Shown here one piece after another: positions 26,817-34,927 of a stretch of DNA of 64,000 bases. The position numbers and the translations under genes are program-made. The first letter of the stretch is position 1. Each line of letters opens with the position of its first letter. The stretch is from Megasphaera paucivorans (lineage in GTDB: Bacteria; Bacillota; Negativicutes; Veillonellales; Megasphaeraceae), in NCBI RefSeq assembly GCF_900103535.1, contig NZ_FNHQ01000008.1:38381-102380 (forward strand), written 5' to 3'. The notes beneath the pieces are model-generated. The model ran no database searches. It was not told the DNA's origin and saw only the letters and a list, made by a program, of their open reading frames with translations.

Positions 26817-28376
26817 ATGAAGAATGCAATTGGACGCGAGATTCCTGAAACAATTAGAGGTATAAAAAAGTTTCGTTTGTATGGCGGTGAATTTACGGAC
26901 TTGCCGAAGCATACCGGTACGGCACGGACTATACGTATCAGCTTGCCGCATACGAATAAAATTTTATCCTCCATAGAGGAAGCGATTGAAAAAACTGGGT
27001 TGAAGGATGGAATGACGATTTCTTTCCATCATCATCTGCGGAATGGTGATTATTTGATGCAATTGGTCGTACGTGCCATTGCAAAGAAAGGTATCAAAGA
27101 TATTACAATAGCATCCAGTTCCTTATCTCCTTGCCACGATTTTCTTATTGATTATATAAAAGAGGGTACGATTACTGCGTTGGAATCCAGCGGACTGCGA
27201 GGTTCATTGGGTAAGTTTATCTGCGCCAATCCGTCTATTTTAAAAAAGCCTGTGATTATTCGTTCTCATGGCGGCCGTGCACGGGCTATCGAAGCGGGAG
27301 AACTTCATATCGATGTGGCTTTTATGGGGGTACCGACTTGTGATCGCCGCGGCAATTGTACAGGCCGTACCGGCAAGTCTGCTTTCGGGTCTATGGGGTA
27401 CGCTATCATTGATGCGGAATATGCCGATCAGGTTGTTGCCATTACCGATAATCTACAAGATACACCTGTTTTTCCATGCAGTATCCCGCAATCAGAGATT
27501 GATTATATTGTTGTTGTTGATGCTATTGGTGATCCAGAGGGAATTGCGTCTGGAGCGATTCGTATTACGAAAAATCCAACACAACTGGTAATGGCTCGCT
27601 ATGCAGCAGAAGTTATGGAAAAAAGCGGTTATTTAAAAAATGGATTTTCTATGCAGATGGGGAGCGGCGGTGCTTCTTTGGCAGTCGGAATGTATTTGCG
27701 CGAAAAGATGAAAGAAAAAGATATTAAAGGCAGTTTTGGTGTTGGCGGAATGACGGGTATTTTTGTTGATATGCTTCATGATGGGTTATTTGATGCGGTA
27801 TATGATGCACAGACTTTTGATATTCCAGCAATTGAATCTATAGCCTCTAATCCTAACCATATTGAAATTTCTGCATCTACGTATGCCAACCCATGGAATT
27901 CCAGTCCTATTGTCAATGATTTGGATGTAGTATTCTTGTCGGCAACAGAAGTAGATGTTGACTTTAATATCAATGTTATTACTGACTCAAATGATATTTG
28001 CATGGGCGCTTCGGGAGGACATAGCGATACTGCGGCAGGAGCTAAAATGTCTGTGATTATGTGTCCTATCATTCGGGGACGCCTTCCTATGATACGCGAT
28101 CATGTTCAGACTGTGGTTACGCCGGGGGATAGTATTGATGTTATCGTAACAGACCGTGGTATTGCGGTAAATCCTAAGCGTCAGGATTTATTAGAAAAGT
28201 TGACAGCGGCTCATTTGCCCGTTAAAACAATTCAGGAACTGCAGCATATTGCGTATAGTCTTGTCGGAAGACCTGAAGAAGTAAAACTGTCGCAAGATCC
28301 AGCGGATATCGTTGCTGTTGTTGAATATCGTGACGGTAGTATTATAGATGTCATTCGCAAGCCTATTTTTGATTAA
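26817..28376 (+). CDS. citF: Citrate lyase alpha subunit (citrate:acetyl-ACP transferase)
   Basis: 519 residues from ATG 26817 (AAGAGGG 7 nt upstream; the in-frame ATG at 26796 lies inside citE). Transfers the acyl carrier from acetate to citrate. Family features visible include FHHHLRNGD, SHGGRARAIEAGE, MGVPTCDRRGNCTG and MGASGGHSDTAAGA. Length agrees with CitF (~505-520). The window lacks citC, citX and citG, which normally make and acetylate the CitD prosthetic group. A strong terminator follows at 28398. Confidence 0.95.
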   Translation: MKNAIGREIPETIRGIKKFRLYGGEFTDLPKHTGTARTIRISLPHTNKILSSIEEAIEKTGLKDGMTISFHHHLRNGDYLMQLVVRAIAKKGIKDITIASSSLSPCHDFLIDYIKEGTITALESSGLRGSLGKFICANPSILKKPVIIRSHGGRARAIEAGELHIDVAFMGVPTCDRRGNCTGRTGKSAFGSMGYAIIDAEYADQVVAITDNLQDTPVFPCSIPQSEIDYIVVVDAIGDPEGIASGAIRITKNPTQLVMARYAAEVMEKSGYLKNGFSMQMGSGGASLAVGMYLREKMKEKDIKGSFGVGGMTGIFVDMLHDGLFDAVYDAQTFDIPAIESIASNPNHIEISASTYANPWNSSPIVNDLDVVFLSATEVDVDFNINVITDSNDICMGASGGHSDTAAGAKMSVIMCPIIRGRLPMIRDHVQTVVTPGDSIDVIVTDRGIAVNPKRQDLLEKLTAAHLPVKTIQELQHIAYSLVGRPEEVKLSQDPADIVAVVEYRDGSIIDVIRKPIFD

Positions 28377-28869
28377 TAGATTACCGCAGCTATTATAAGA
28401 ACACTGTACGTGTTATTGAGTACAGTGTTCTTTTTATATATTGATCATACATAGCACGCAGTGTTGTTGAAAATAGTGTGGTGTGAGACTATCTGCGTAT
28501 TTTACGACACGTATATGCAGGTGTATATGATGGAGAACAGAGGGAATCTATATATTTTATATAACAGCAGGTAAGTAAAATCAACGAGTATATATAAGTA
28601 TATGTATGTTGACGTGTTTTTATGCATATAATAAAAGGAATTTGTTTAGATTCAAAAACTATTAAAATATAGAAACAGTGGAGGAGATTTTTGGCAGCCT
28701 TCATTTTTATTATACGAAAAAGTATTGGATAGAATAAAATAATGAAGTATAATTTAAACATATATAAATGGTATGTGCGATATACAGCTGTATTGCGATA
28801 CGAGAATATCTGTATGTTACTGTGCAGGGGGGCCATTATGTGTTGGTTAACTCAGAGGGGGATATATAA
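28377..28869 (+). other. 493-nt AT-rich non-coding gap before peptidase T
   Basis: Holds the citF terminator at its start; beyond that only AT-rich DNA with no recognisable gene, RNA or repeat until the pepT ribosome site. Confidence 0.6.
28398..28437 (+). terminator. Terminator of the pckA-citDEF operon
   Basis: AGAACACTGTAC (28398-28409) pairs perfectly with 28420-28431 over a 10-nt loop; TTTTA follows. Confidence 0.9.
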
Positions 28870-30129
28870 ATGAACACGATACAATGTCAATTAACAGAAC
28901 GATTTTTCCGATATGTGAGTATTCCATCTCAAAGCTGTTCCAATGGTGGAATTCAAGTGCCAAGTACGGAGGGACAGTGGGATATGGCACGATTGCTTCA
29001 AAAAGAATGTACTATGCTGGGACTTGTTGATGTAGCGTTAAGTCCTACGTGTGTACTCACTGGAAAACTACCGGCTAGATTGCCGCAGGAATGTGATCGA
29101 CAGATTCCTTCCGTTGGTTTTATTGCGCACTTAGATACTGTTGATGTTTGCCTTTCACCGGAAATTCATCCACAGGTGGTAACTGAATATGATGGCGGGG
29201 ATATTCTTTTGAATTCAGCTCCCCATATTGTTATGGCGGCAGTCGAACATCCGGAATTACAGAAGTATAGGGGAAACGATTTGATCGTAACAGATGGTAC
29301 CAGTGTATTGGGGGCTGACAATAAAGCGGCTATTGCCAATATTATGACCGCCTTATCTGTATTAGCTGCTGATGAATCGTTGTATCATGGCGATATTTAT
29401 GTTGCATTTGTTCCAGATGAAGAATGTGGATTATACGGATCTAAAAGTATGGACTTTTCTAAATTTCCTGTTGATTTTGCCTATACCATTGACAGCTGTG
29501 AAGAGGGCGAAGTTATATATGAAACCTTTAATGCTGGCCATGCGGCGGTTACTATTGAAGGAGTCAGTGCCCATCCTATGAATGCTAAAGGGGTGTTGGT
29601 AAATCCGACCTTGGCGGCAGTGGATTTTGTTAATATGTTTGACCGCAGAGATACACCGGAACATACAGAAGGAAAAGAAGGGTATATTTGGTGTCAATCG
29701 ATTTGTTCCAATCAGTCGCAGGCAACTGTGAACTTGAATATTCGTGATCATGACAAGGAGATATATAGAAAACGGAAAAGATGTATTGTAGAAAATATAG
29801 AAAAATTACGTGCTGCTAATCCGCGTGCGCATATAACGTATACGATAGAGGATATATATGGTAATATTGCGGACGCCGTAACACCTGATAACCGGAAGGC
29901 CATTGACTATATTTATACGGCGATGCAGCGCTTGAACATCAAACCGCATACGATTGCTATGCGTGGTGGGACAGATGGATCTTTTGTTTCGACAAGAGGA
30001 ATTTTGACACCTAATTATTTTACGGGAGGACTTAATTTTCATTCTCGCTTTGAATTTTTGCCGGTGCAGTCGTTTGAAAAGTCATATGATATGACGATGG
30101 CAATTATTGCTTTGATTTATGAGGGGTAA
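28870..30129 (+). CDS. pepT: Peptidase T (tripeptide aminopeptidase)
   Basis: 419 residues, M20B metallopeptidase removing the N-terminal residue from tripeptides in the cytoplasm. Metal and catalytic motifs: IAHLDT (His87, Asp89), GADNKAAIA (bridging Asp), PDEECG (catalytic and metal Glu), later TIDSCE and GTDGS. N-terminal RFFRYVSIPSQS and the 'AHPMNAKGVLVNP' segment are typical of PepT. A monocistronic gene, with its own long hairpin at 30155. ATG follows CAGAGGGG by 8 nt. Confidence 0.94.
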   Translation: MNTIQCQLTERFFRYVSIPSQSCSNGGIQVPSTEGQWDMARLLQKECTMLGLVDVALSPTCVLTGKLPARLPQECDRQIPSVGFIAHLDTVDVCLSPEIHPQVVTEYDGGDILLNSAPHIVMAAVEHPELQKYRGNDLIVTDGTSVLGADNKAAIANIMTALSVLAADESLYHGDIYVAFVPDEECGLYGSKSMDFSKFPVDFAYTIDSCEEGEVIYETFNAGHAAVTIEGVSAHPMNAKGVLVNPTLAAVDFVNMFDRRDTPEHTEGKEGYIWCQSICSNQSQATVNLNIRDHDKEIYRKRKRCIVENIEKLRAANPRAHITYTIEDIYGNIADAVTPDNRKAIDYIYTAMQRLNIKPHTIAMRGGTDGSFVSTRGILTPNYFTGGLNFHSRFEFLPVQSFEKSYDMTMAIIALIYEG

Positions 30130-30154
30130 CTAGTATTCTCTATAAAATACTTGA

Positions 30155-30220
30155 TGTAATACAGCACAGACAGGGGATGGTTTCTATTTGAAAACCATCC
30201 CCTGTTTGTGCTGTATTACA
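30155..30220 (+). repeat. Very long near-perfect hairpin (29-bp arms) after pepT
   Basis: Arm 30155-30183 pairs with 30192-30220 at 28 of 29 positions around an 8-nt loop. The core ACAGGGGATGGTTT is GC-richer than its surroundings. There is no U-tract directly after it, so it is not a simple terminator, although it probably blocks read-through. Confidence 0.85.
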
Positions 30221-30269
30221 AAATTAACAATATATTACAAAATATCCATAAATAAATACTACTATTATA

Positions 30270-30312
30270 TTGACTACGAACATCGTTAGTTTTATATTAT
30301 ATATAGTTCGTA
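30270..30312 (+). promoter_or_regulatory. Promoter with embedded inverted repeat for the tetR-MFS pair
   Basis: TTGACT (30270-30275), 17-nt spacer, TATATT (30293-30298). The 7-bp inverted repeat TACGAAC (30275-30281)/GTTCGTA (30306-30312) brackets the -10 and spacer, a layout expected for autorepression by the TetR protein encoded 33 nt downstream. Confidence 0.6.
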
Positions 30313-30344
30313 AAAATAGATTAATCAGAAGGGAAGATTCTTTT

Positions 30345-30935
30345 ATGCGGCGAAGTATAACAACGGCGATTATTATTGAAACAGCAATTGAAATCGCGGA
30401 TATTGAAGGACTTGATAAAGTGAACTTGACATCTATTGCCGAGAAATTGGATGTCAAAAAGCAATCATTATATAACCATGTAGAAAATTTAGCACAAATT
30501 AAATGTGACATGGTTGTATTTGCGTGTACACAACTTCGTATTATATTGGCGGAGGCGGCTATTGGACAATCCAGAGAACAAGCTGTTTTTGCTGTATCAG
30601 AGGCATATCGCAGATTTGCTCATGAACATCCCGGTCAATATCAAGTGATAATGTCAGATGCTTGGAAATATAAAGCAAATGAAAAAATGAAGGAGTCCAT
30701 TCATTCTTTTATGGACATAATACGTAAGGTGTTATCCCAATATAACCTGGAAGATGTAGATTTAACTCACGCTGCCCGCGGCTTGCGCAGTGTAATGCAT
30801 GGTTTTGTTTCGCTGGAAGCTTCCGGTTGGTTTCAAAATCCGACGGATAAATCTGAAAGTTATCATCAACTAATCAGAGCGTATATCTATGGCATAGAAA
30901 CATGGGAGAGAAAAAAAATGCAGGAGGAAAAGTAA
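30345..30935 (+). CDS. TetR-family transcriptional regulator
   Basis: 196 residues from ATG 30345, chosen for AGAAGGGA 9 nt upstream. The N-terminal helix-turn-helix (AIEIADIEGLDKVNLTSIAEKLDVKKQSLYNHV, ~11-44) is typical, and the C-terminal ligand domain (AYRRFAHEHPGQYQVIMSD...) resembles the WHG-type TetR C-terminal domain. Its stop codon overlaps the start of an MFS exporter by one base (TAATG), so it very likely represses that exporter and itself through the inverted repeat at 30275-30312. Confidence 0.88.
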   Translation: MRRSITTAIIIETAIEIADIEGLDKVNLTSIAEKLDVKKQSLYNHVENLAQIKCDMVVFACTQLRIILAEAAIGQSREQAVFAVSEAYRRFAHEHPGQYQVIMSDAWKYKANEKMKESIHSFMDIIRKVLSQYNLEDVDLTHAARGLRSVMHGFVSLEASGWFQNPTDKSESYHQLIRAYIYGIETWERKKMQEEK

Positions 30936-32170
30936 TGGATACGTGGAAAAGAAATCTCTGGATTTGTTGGCTTGGCAGCTTTGCTACTTCGGCAGCATTG
31001 AGTCAAGTTGCTCCGATACTGCCGTTGTATATACATGAACTTGGCATGGTTAATATAGGGGATATTGCTATTTGGTCGGGGTTTGCTTATGGAGCAACAA
31101 CGTTTATTATGGCTATTGTTTCTCCTGTGTGGGGAAAACTGGCCGATAAATATGGTCGAAAACCTATGTTGCTGCGAGCTAGTTTTGGAATGACGATTAT
31201 TTTGATATTCACTGCCTTTGTTACCTCTGTTCCACAACTTGTGGCTATGCGTATGTTGCTGGGAACTATATCAGGGTTTAACTCCGGTGCCATCACATTG
31301 ATTGCGACTCAGACACCGCGGGAAAAGGCAGGATGGGCATTGGGGACGTTATCCACTGGATCTGTCAGCGGTACATTGTTAGGACCTATGCTGGGTGGAT
31401 ATTTGGTGGAAATCATTGGCATTCGCTATAGCTTTGTCATTATGGCAGGATTGCTTTTTATTGCATTTCTTCTTTCTTTGTTTTTTATTCATGAAGATTT
31501 TTCTCCTAAAACCCGTCATATGCAGAAATTTTCAGAAATTTGGCATTCATTGCCCAATCATTCTTTGTTTTTTTCTATGTTTGTTACAACCTTTTTTATT
31601 CAATTGGCACTTTTTTCTATTGAACCTGTTATTACTATTTACGTTAGGATGCTTTCCGTACGTACCGATCATTTAGCATTTATTTCGGGACTGGTATTTG
31701 CTTCTTCCGGTGTTTCTACTATGCTTTTTGCTCCATGGTTGGGAAAAGTGTCTGATCGCATCGGCGCACATAAAGTTATTTTTGCGGCATTACTTATCGG
31801 TGCGCTTCTTTTTATTCCGCAAGCCTTTGTTCAAAATGAATGGCAGCTTATGGGACTCCGGTTTGGAGTGGGCATAGCAACAGGTGCTATGCTGCCGTCC
31901 ATTAACACGATGCTTAAACAGAATACACCTTCTGAAGTAGCTGGGCGGATTTTCAGCATTAATCAATCAGCGCAATTTCTTGGCGTATTTATGGGATCGA
32001 TTTTAGGTGGACAGATTGCTGCTCATTGGGGGATACGCAATGTGTTTTTTATTACGAGCTTCTTATTATTTCTTAATGCTGTGGATGTATACTTTAATGT
32101 ACTTCGTAAAATTGATTTGCAGGATGAAGAAGCAAACCATCAACCGGTATATCAGGTACACAGCAGATAA
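30935..32170 (+). CDS. MFS drug-type efflux transporter
   Basis: 411 residues with 12 predicted membrane segments. Motif A (GKLADKYGRKPML) is intact after the second helix, and a second copy-like KVSDRIGAHKV follows helix 8; RMLLGTISGFNSG and GTLSTGSVSGTLLGPMLGG resemble antiporter motif C regions. The pattern fits a DHA1-type multidrug or metabolite exporter. Substrate unknown. The ATG at 30935 has AGGAGG 8 nt upstream and overlaps the TetR stop, indicating a repressor-exporter pair. Confidence 0.88.
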   Translation: MDTWKRNLWICWLGSFATSAALSQVAPILPLYIHELGMVNIGDIAIWSGFAYGATTFIMAIVSPVWGKLADKYGRKPMLLRASFGMTIILIFTAFVTSVPQLVAMRMLLGTISGFNSGAITLIATQTPREKAGWALGTLSTGSVSGTLLGPMLGGYLVEIIGIRYSFVIMAGLLFIAFLLSLFFIHEDFSPKTRHMQKFSEIWHSLPNHSLFFSMFVTTFFIQLALFSIEPVITIYVRMLSVRTDHLAFISGLVFASSGVSTMLFAPWLGKVSDRIGAHKVIFAALLIGALLFIPQAFVQNEWQLMGLRFGVGIATGAMLPSINTMLKQNTPSEVAGRIFSINQSAQFLGVFMGSILGGQIAAHWGIRNVFFITSFLLFLNAVDVYFNVLRKIDLQDEEANHQPVYQVHSR

Positions 32171-32550
32171 CAAATATATTATCGTAATATATCATGGATT
32201 AAGAACATGGTTTGAATTTGTATACCTGTCAAGTATACACTTAGGTATGGTGGAAGGAACATCCAATTTTGCTGTTTGGGTGTTCTTTTTTACTGTCAAA
32301 AGAAAAATATAGGAGAATCATATGTGTTAAATGAATTGTATAATTGCATAAATTTAAAATATTAAGTACAATGTAACTATTGAACTGTAAAAATGAGGGG
32401 GATAAGGTGACAGCGGTACTTCCTGGTTTTTCTATTTCAAGCATGAATTTATGATGGTGTTTCATATAAAACGAAGGCGGACAGACACGGATGGTGATGC
32501 AGAGGATCCTATATACGTAATAAAACCGTGCCTTTGGGGGAAAAGATACG
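32171..32550 (+). other. 380-nt gap before the GGDEF-EAL gene
   Basis: Contains a terminator at 32257-32291 and otherwise nothing recognisable. No known cyclic-di-GMP riboswitch consensus was found by eye. Confidence 0.55.
32257..32292 (+). terminator. Terminator after the MFS gene
   Basis: GAACATCCAA (32257-32266) pairs with TTGGGTGTTC (32276-32285) with one T-G pair, then TTTTTTAC. Confidence 0.85.
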
Positions 32551-34800
32551 ATGACTTTGTGTTTGACTACAACGGGTAAGGCACGCATAGAATATGTGAT
32601 GGAACATATACTGTCTCAAATGGCCTGGTTTTGTAAAACGGAACATTGTTTTATACGAGTATTCAGAAATGGGAAACTGGTTCATCGGGTTCAATTGCGG
32701 CAGAGTATATTTCAAAGTGAAGCAGCGGACAGACTTATAGAACCTATTATACAAGAAGTCCATATTACCGGAAAACGCGTGGTAATTTGTCCATATAGTG
32801 CAGAGACAAAACGCATTCCCGAGTATATATTTGACCGCCTGCAGTATATAGCCGTACTCCCATTGCGATATCGGGGACAGTGGATTGGGGCAGCAGGTAT
32901 TGCTTTCCTGGAAACAATGCCGCATCTAACAGATAACGAATTGCAGCTGCTGCAGAAAAATTTAGACTTGTATGCAATACTGATAGGAGATTCTTTTCGA
33001 AACTTTTTTTTGTACCGACGCGTAAGAAGGATACAAAAGATACAGAAAAAACAGCTTCAATTAAGTCAATATAAATTGAATTGTTTTGTTCAAAAGGATG
33101 CAGCGGGAATATGGAAATATAATACGGAAACAGATATGTATAATGTAGAAGAAGGCCTTTTTTCTCTGCATCATGCGACTATGGTGGATCAAGAGCCGTC
33201 GATGACTTTTGACGCATATTTGAATACTTTCGTGTATCCTGATGATCGCTGGAAATTGAGGCAATTGAGAAAAAAGGTATTGGAAGGACAGAAATTTGAT
33301 TCTAAAAAGCTTCAGTATCGGATTGTGTGTAAAGATGGAACCGTACGCTATGTGTTAACCCAACGCTTTTTGGAAGAAAAAAATGACCGGAATGTCGTTA
33401 ATATATATGGATATACTAAGGATATTACTAACTATGTATATATGGAAGAAGAACGGCAACAACAGCAGCAGCGTATCCGGCAGATGGCCTATTATGATTC
33501 GCTGACCCAGTTACCGAATCGTCAATATTTGCATAGATGGCTAAATCAAGAAATGAAATGGGTACGCAAAGGGAAAAATTCCGGAGTCATTTTTTTTATC
33601 GATTTAGATAATTTAAAAATGATAAATGATGCCTATGGTCATGCCTGCGGAGATGCAATCATTGTAACGACAGCCATGCGTTTGAGGGAAGTAATCAAAA
33701 CTCCTTCCTTTATTTCGAGAGTTGGCGGTGATGAGTTTGTCATGGTATTACGAGGAATATATACCTATTCAGAGATGCATATGATAGCAATAAAAATATG
33801 TGATGCTGTTTGCCGAAAACAGAAAATGTCGGGTTTGCATTTTCATATGACTGTGAGTATGGGAATTGCCGTATATCCAAAAGATGGGAATACGACGACA
33901 GATATTCTTAAAAATGCTGATAATGCAATGTGTACGGCTAAAGAAGCGGGTAAGGATCAGTATAAGTTTTATACGCGGGAGATGCAGGATTGGGCCTTGG
34001 AACGGATTTATCTGATTGGCTGCTTACATGAGGCATTGCAGAAAAATGAGTTATTCCTTGTATATCAACCGCAAATTGACATCCGCAATGCTGCTATAAT
34101 CAGTTTTGAAGCCCTTCTCAGGTGGAACAGCCATACGCAAGGTTGTATTCCGCCGGCAAAATTTATTCCGCTGGCAGAACAATCCGGATTCATTCATGTT
34201 GTGGGAGAGTGGGTATTACAGCATGCCTGTTGTTTTATGCGGCAATTGCTGGATCAAGGGTGGAATGGACGTATCGATATCAATGTGTCGCCGAAACAAT
34301 TGGCGGCAGTTAACTTTGTTGAAAATACATGTGCGGTTATCCAGAAAGCAGGTATATCTTTTCAACATATTGGGTTTGAAATTACGGAAAGTTTGTGCAT
34401 AGCAGGCATTATTCCTTTGGAGGAAGCAGTTGATAAACTTAGCCAATTAACTGCATTAGGGATACATATATCCATGGATGACTTTGGTACCGGCTATTCT
34501 TCGCTGACACTTTTGGATGAGTTGCCGTTTCATACTATAAAATTGGATAAATCTTTTATAGATAAGATAGAAACAGATGCGCATAGAGAGAATTTTATTG
34601 GATCTATTATTCATATGATTCATACGCTTGACAAGAAAGTTGTTGCGGAAGGGGTAGAAACAGAGAAGCAATTGGAACACCTGCAGCATTGCGGCTGTGA
34701 TTATATTCAAGGGTATCTTTTCAGCAAACCATTATCCAAGGAGGAGGCTTTTGGATTGCTATTGACAGGAACTGATGCGTGTAAACACAGGTATAGATAA
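32551..34800 (+). CDS. PAS-GGDEF-EAL cyclic-di-GMP turnover protein
   Basis: 749 residues, no membrane segment. Residues ~10-150 look like a GAF-type sensor, ~180-295 a PAS/PAC module (YRIVCKDGTVRYVLTQR), then a GGDEF domain with an intact GGDEF at 392-396, and an EAL domain starting with E520-A-L and carrying DINVSPKQL, FEITES, DDFGTGYSSL, KLDKSFID and AEGVET. Both catalytic sets look intact, so the protein could make and degrade cyclic-di-GMP, with the sensors deciding which. It lies directly upstream of a siaABCD-type operon ending in another diguanylate cyclase. Confidence 0.92.
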   Translation: MTLCLTTTGKARIEYVMEHILSQMAWFCKTEHCFIRVFRNGKLVHRVQLRQSIFQSEAADRLIEPIIQEVHITGKRVVICPYSAETKRIPEYIFDRLQYIAVLPLRYRGQWIGAAGIAFLETMPHLTDNELQLLQKNLDLYAILIGDSFRNFFLYRRVRRIQKIQKKQLQLSQYKLNCFVQKDAAGIWKYNTETDMYNVEEGLFSLHHATMVDQEPSMTFDAYLNTFVYPDDRWKLRQLRKKVLEGQKFDSKKLQYRIVCKDGTVRYVLTQRFLEEKNDRNVVNIYGYTKDITNYVYMEEERQQQQQRIRQMAYYDSLTQLPNRQYLHRWLNQEMKWVRKGKNSGVIFFIDLDNLKMINDAYGHACGDAIIVTTAMRLREVIKTPSFISRVGGDEFVMVLRGIYTYSEMHMIAIKICDAVCRKQKMSGLHFHMTVSMGIAVYPKDGNTTTDILKNADNAMCTAKEAGKDQYKFYTREMQDWALERIYLIGCLHEALQKNELFLVYQPQIDIRNAAIISFEALLRWNSHTQGCIPPAKFIPLAEQSGFIHVVGEWVLQHACCFMRQLLDQGWNGRIDINVSPKQLAAVNFVENTCAVIQKAGISFQHIGFEITESLCIAGIIPLEEAVDKLSQLTALGIHISMDDFGTGYSSLTLLDELPFHTIKLDKSFIDKIETDAHRENFIGSIIHMIHTLDKKVVAEGVETEKQLEHLQHCGCDYIQGYLFSKPLSKEEAFGLLLTGTDACKHRYR

Positions 34801-34801
34801 A

Positions 34802-34853
34802 TACATTATATGCAATTATAAAAAGCAACAAAAGGGGAATTGCATATAATGTA
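34802..34853 (+). repeat. Perfect 16-bp inverted repeat between the GGDEF-EAL gene and siaA
   Basis: TACATTATATGCAATT (34802-34817) and its exact complement (34838-34853), separated by 20 nt. It starts directly after the stop codon. No U-tract follows; either a terminator-like hairpin or an operator for the next operon. Confidence 0.75.
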
Positions 34854-34927
34854 ATAAAAGAGTATTATAATAAAACAAATGGTATTTTTCTGGAGTATGC
34901 AATTTATAATGGATGAGGCTTTTAGTG

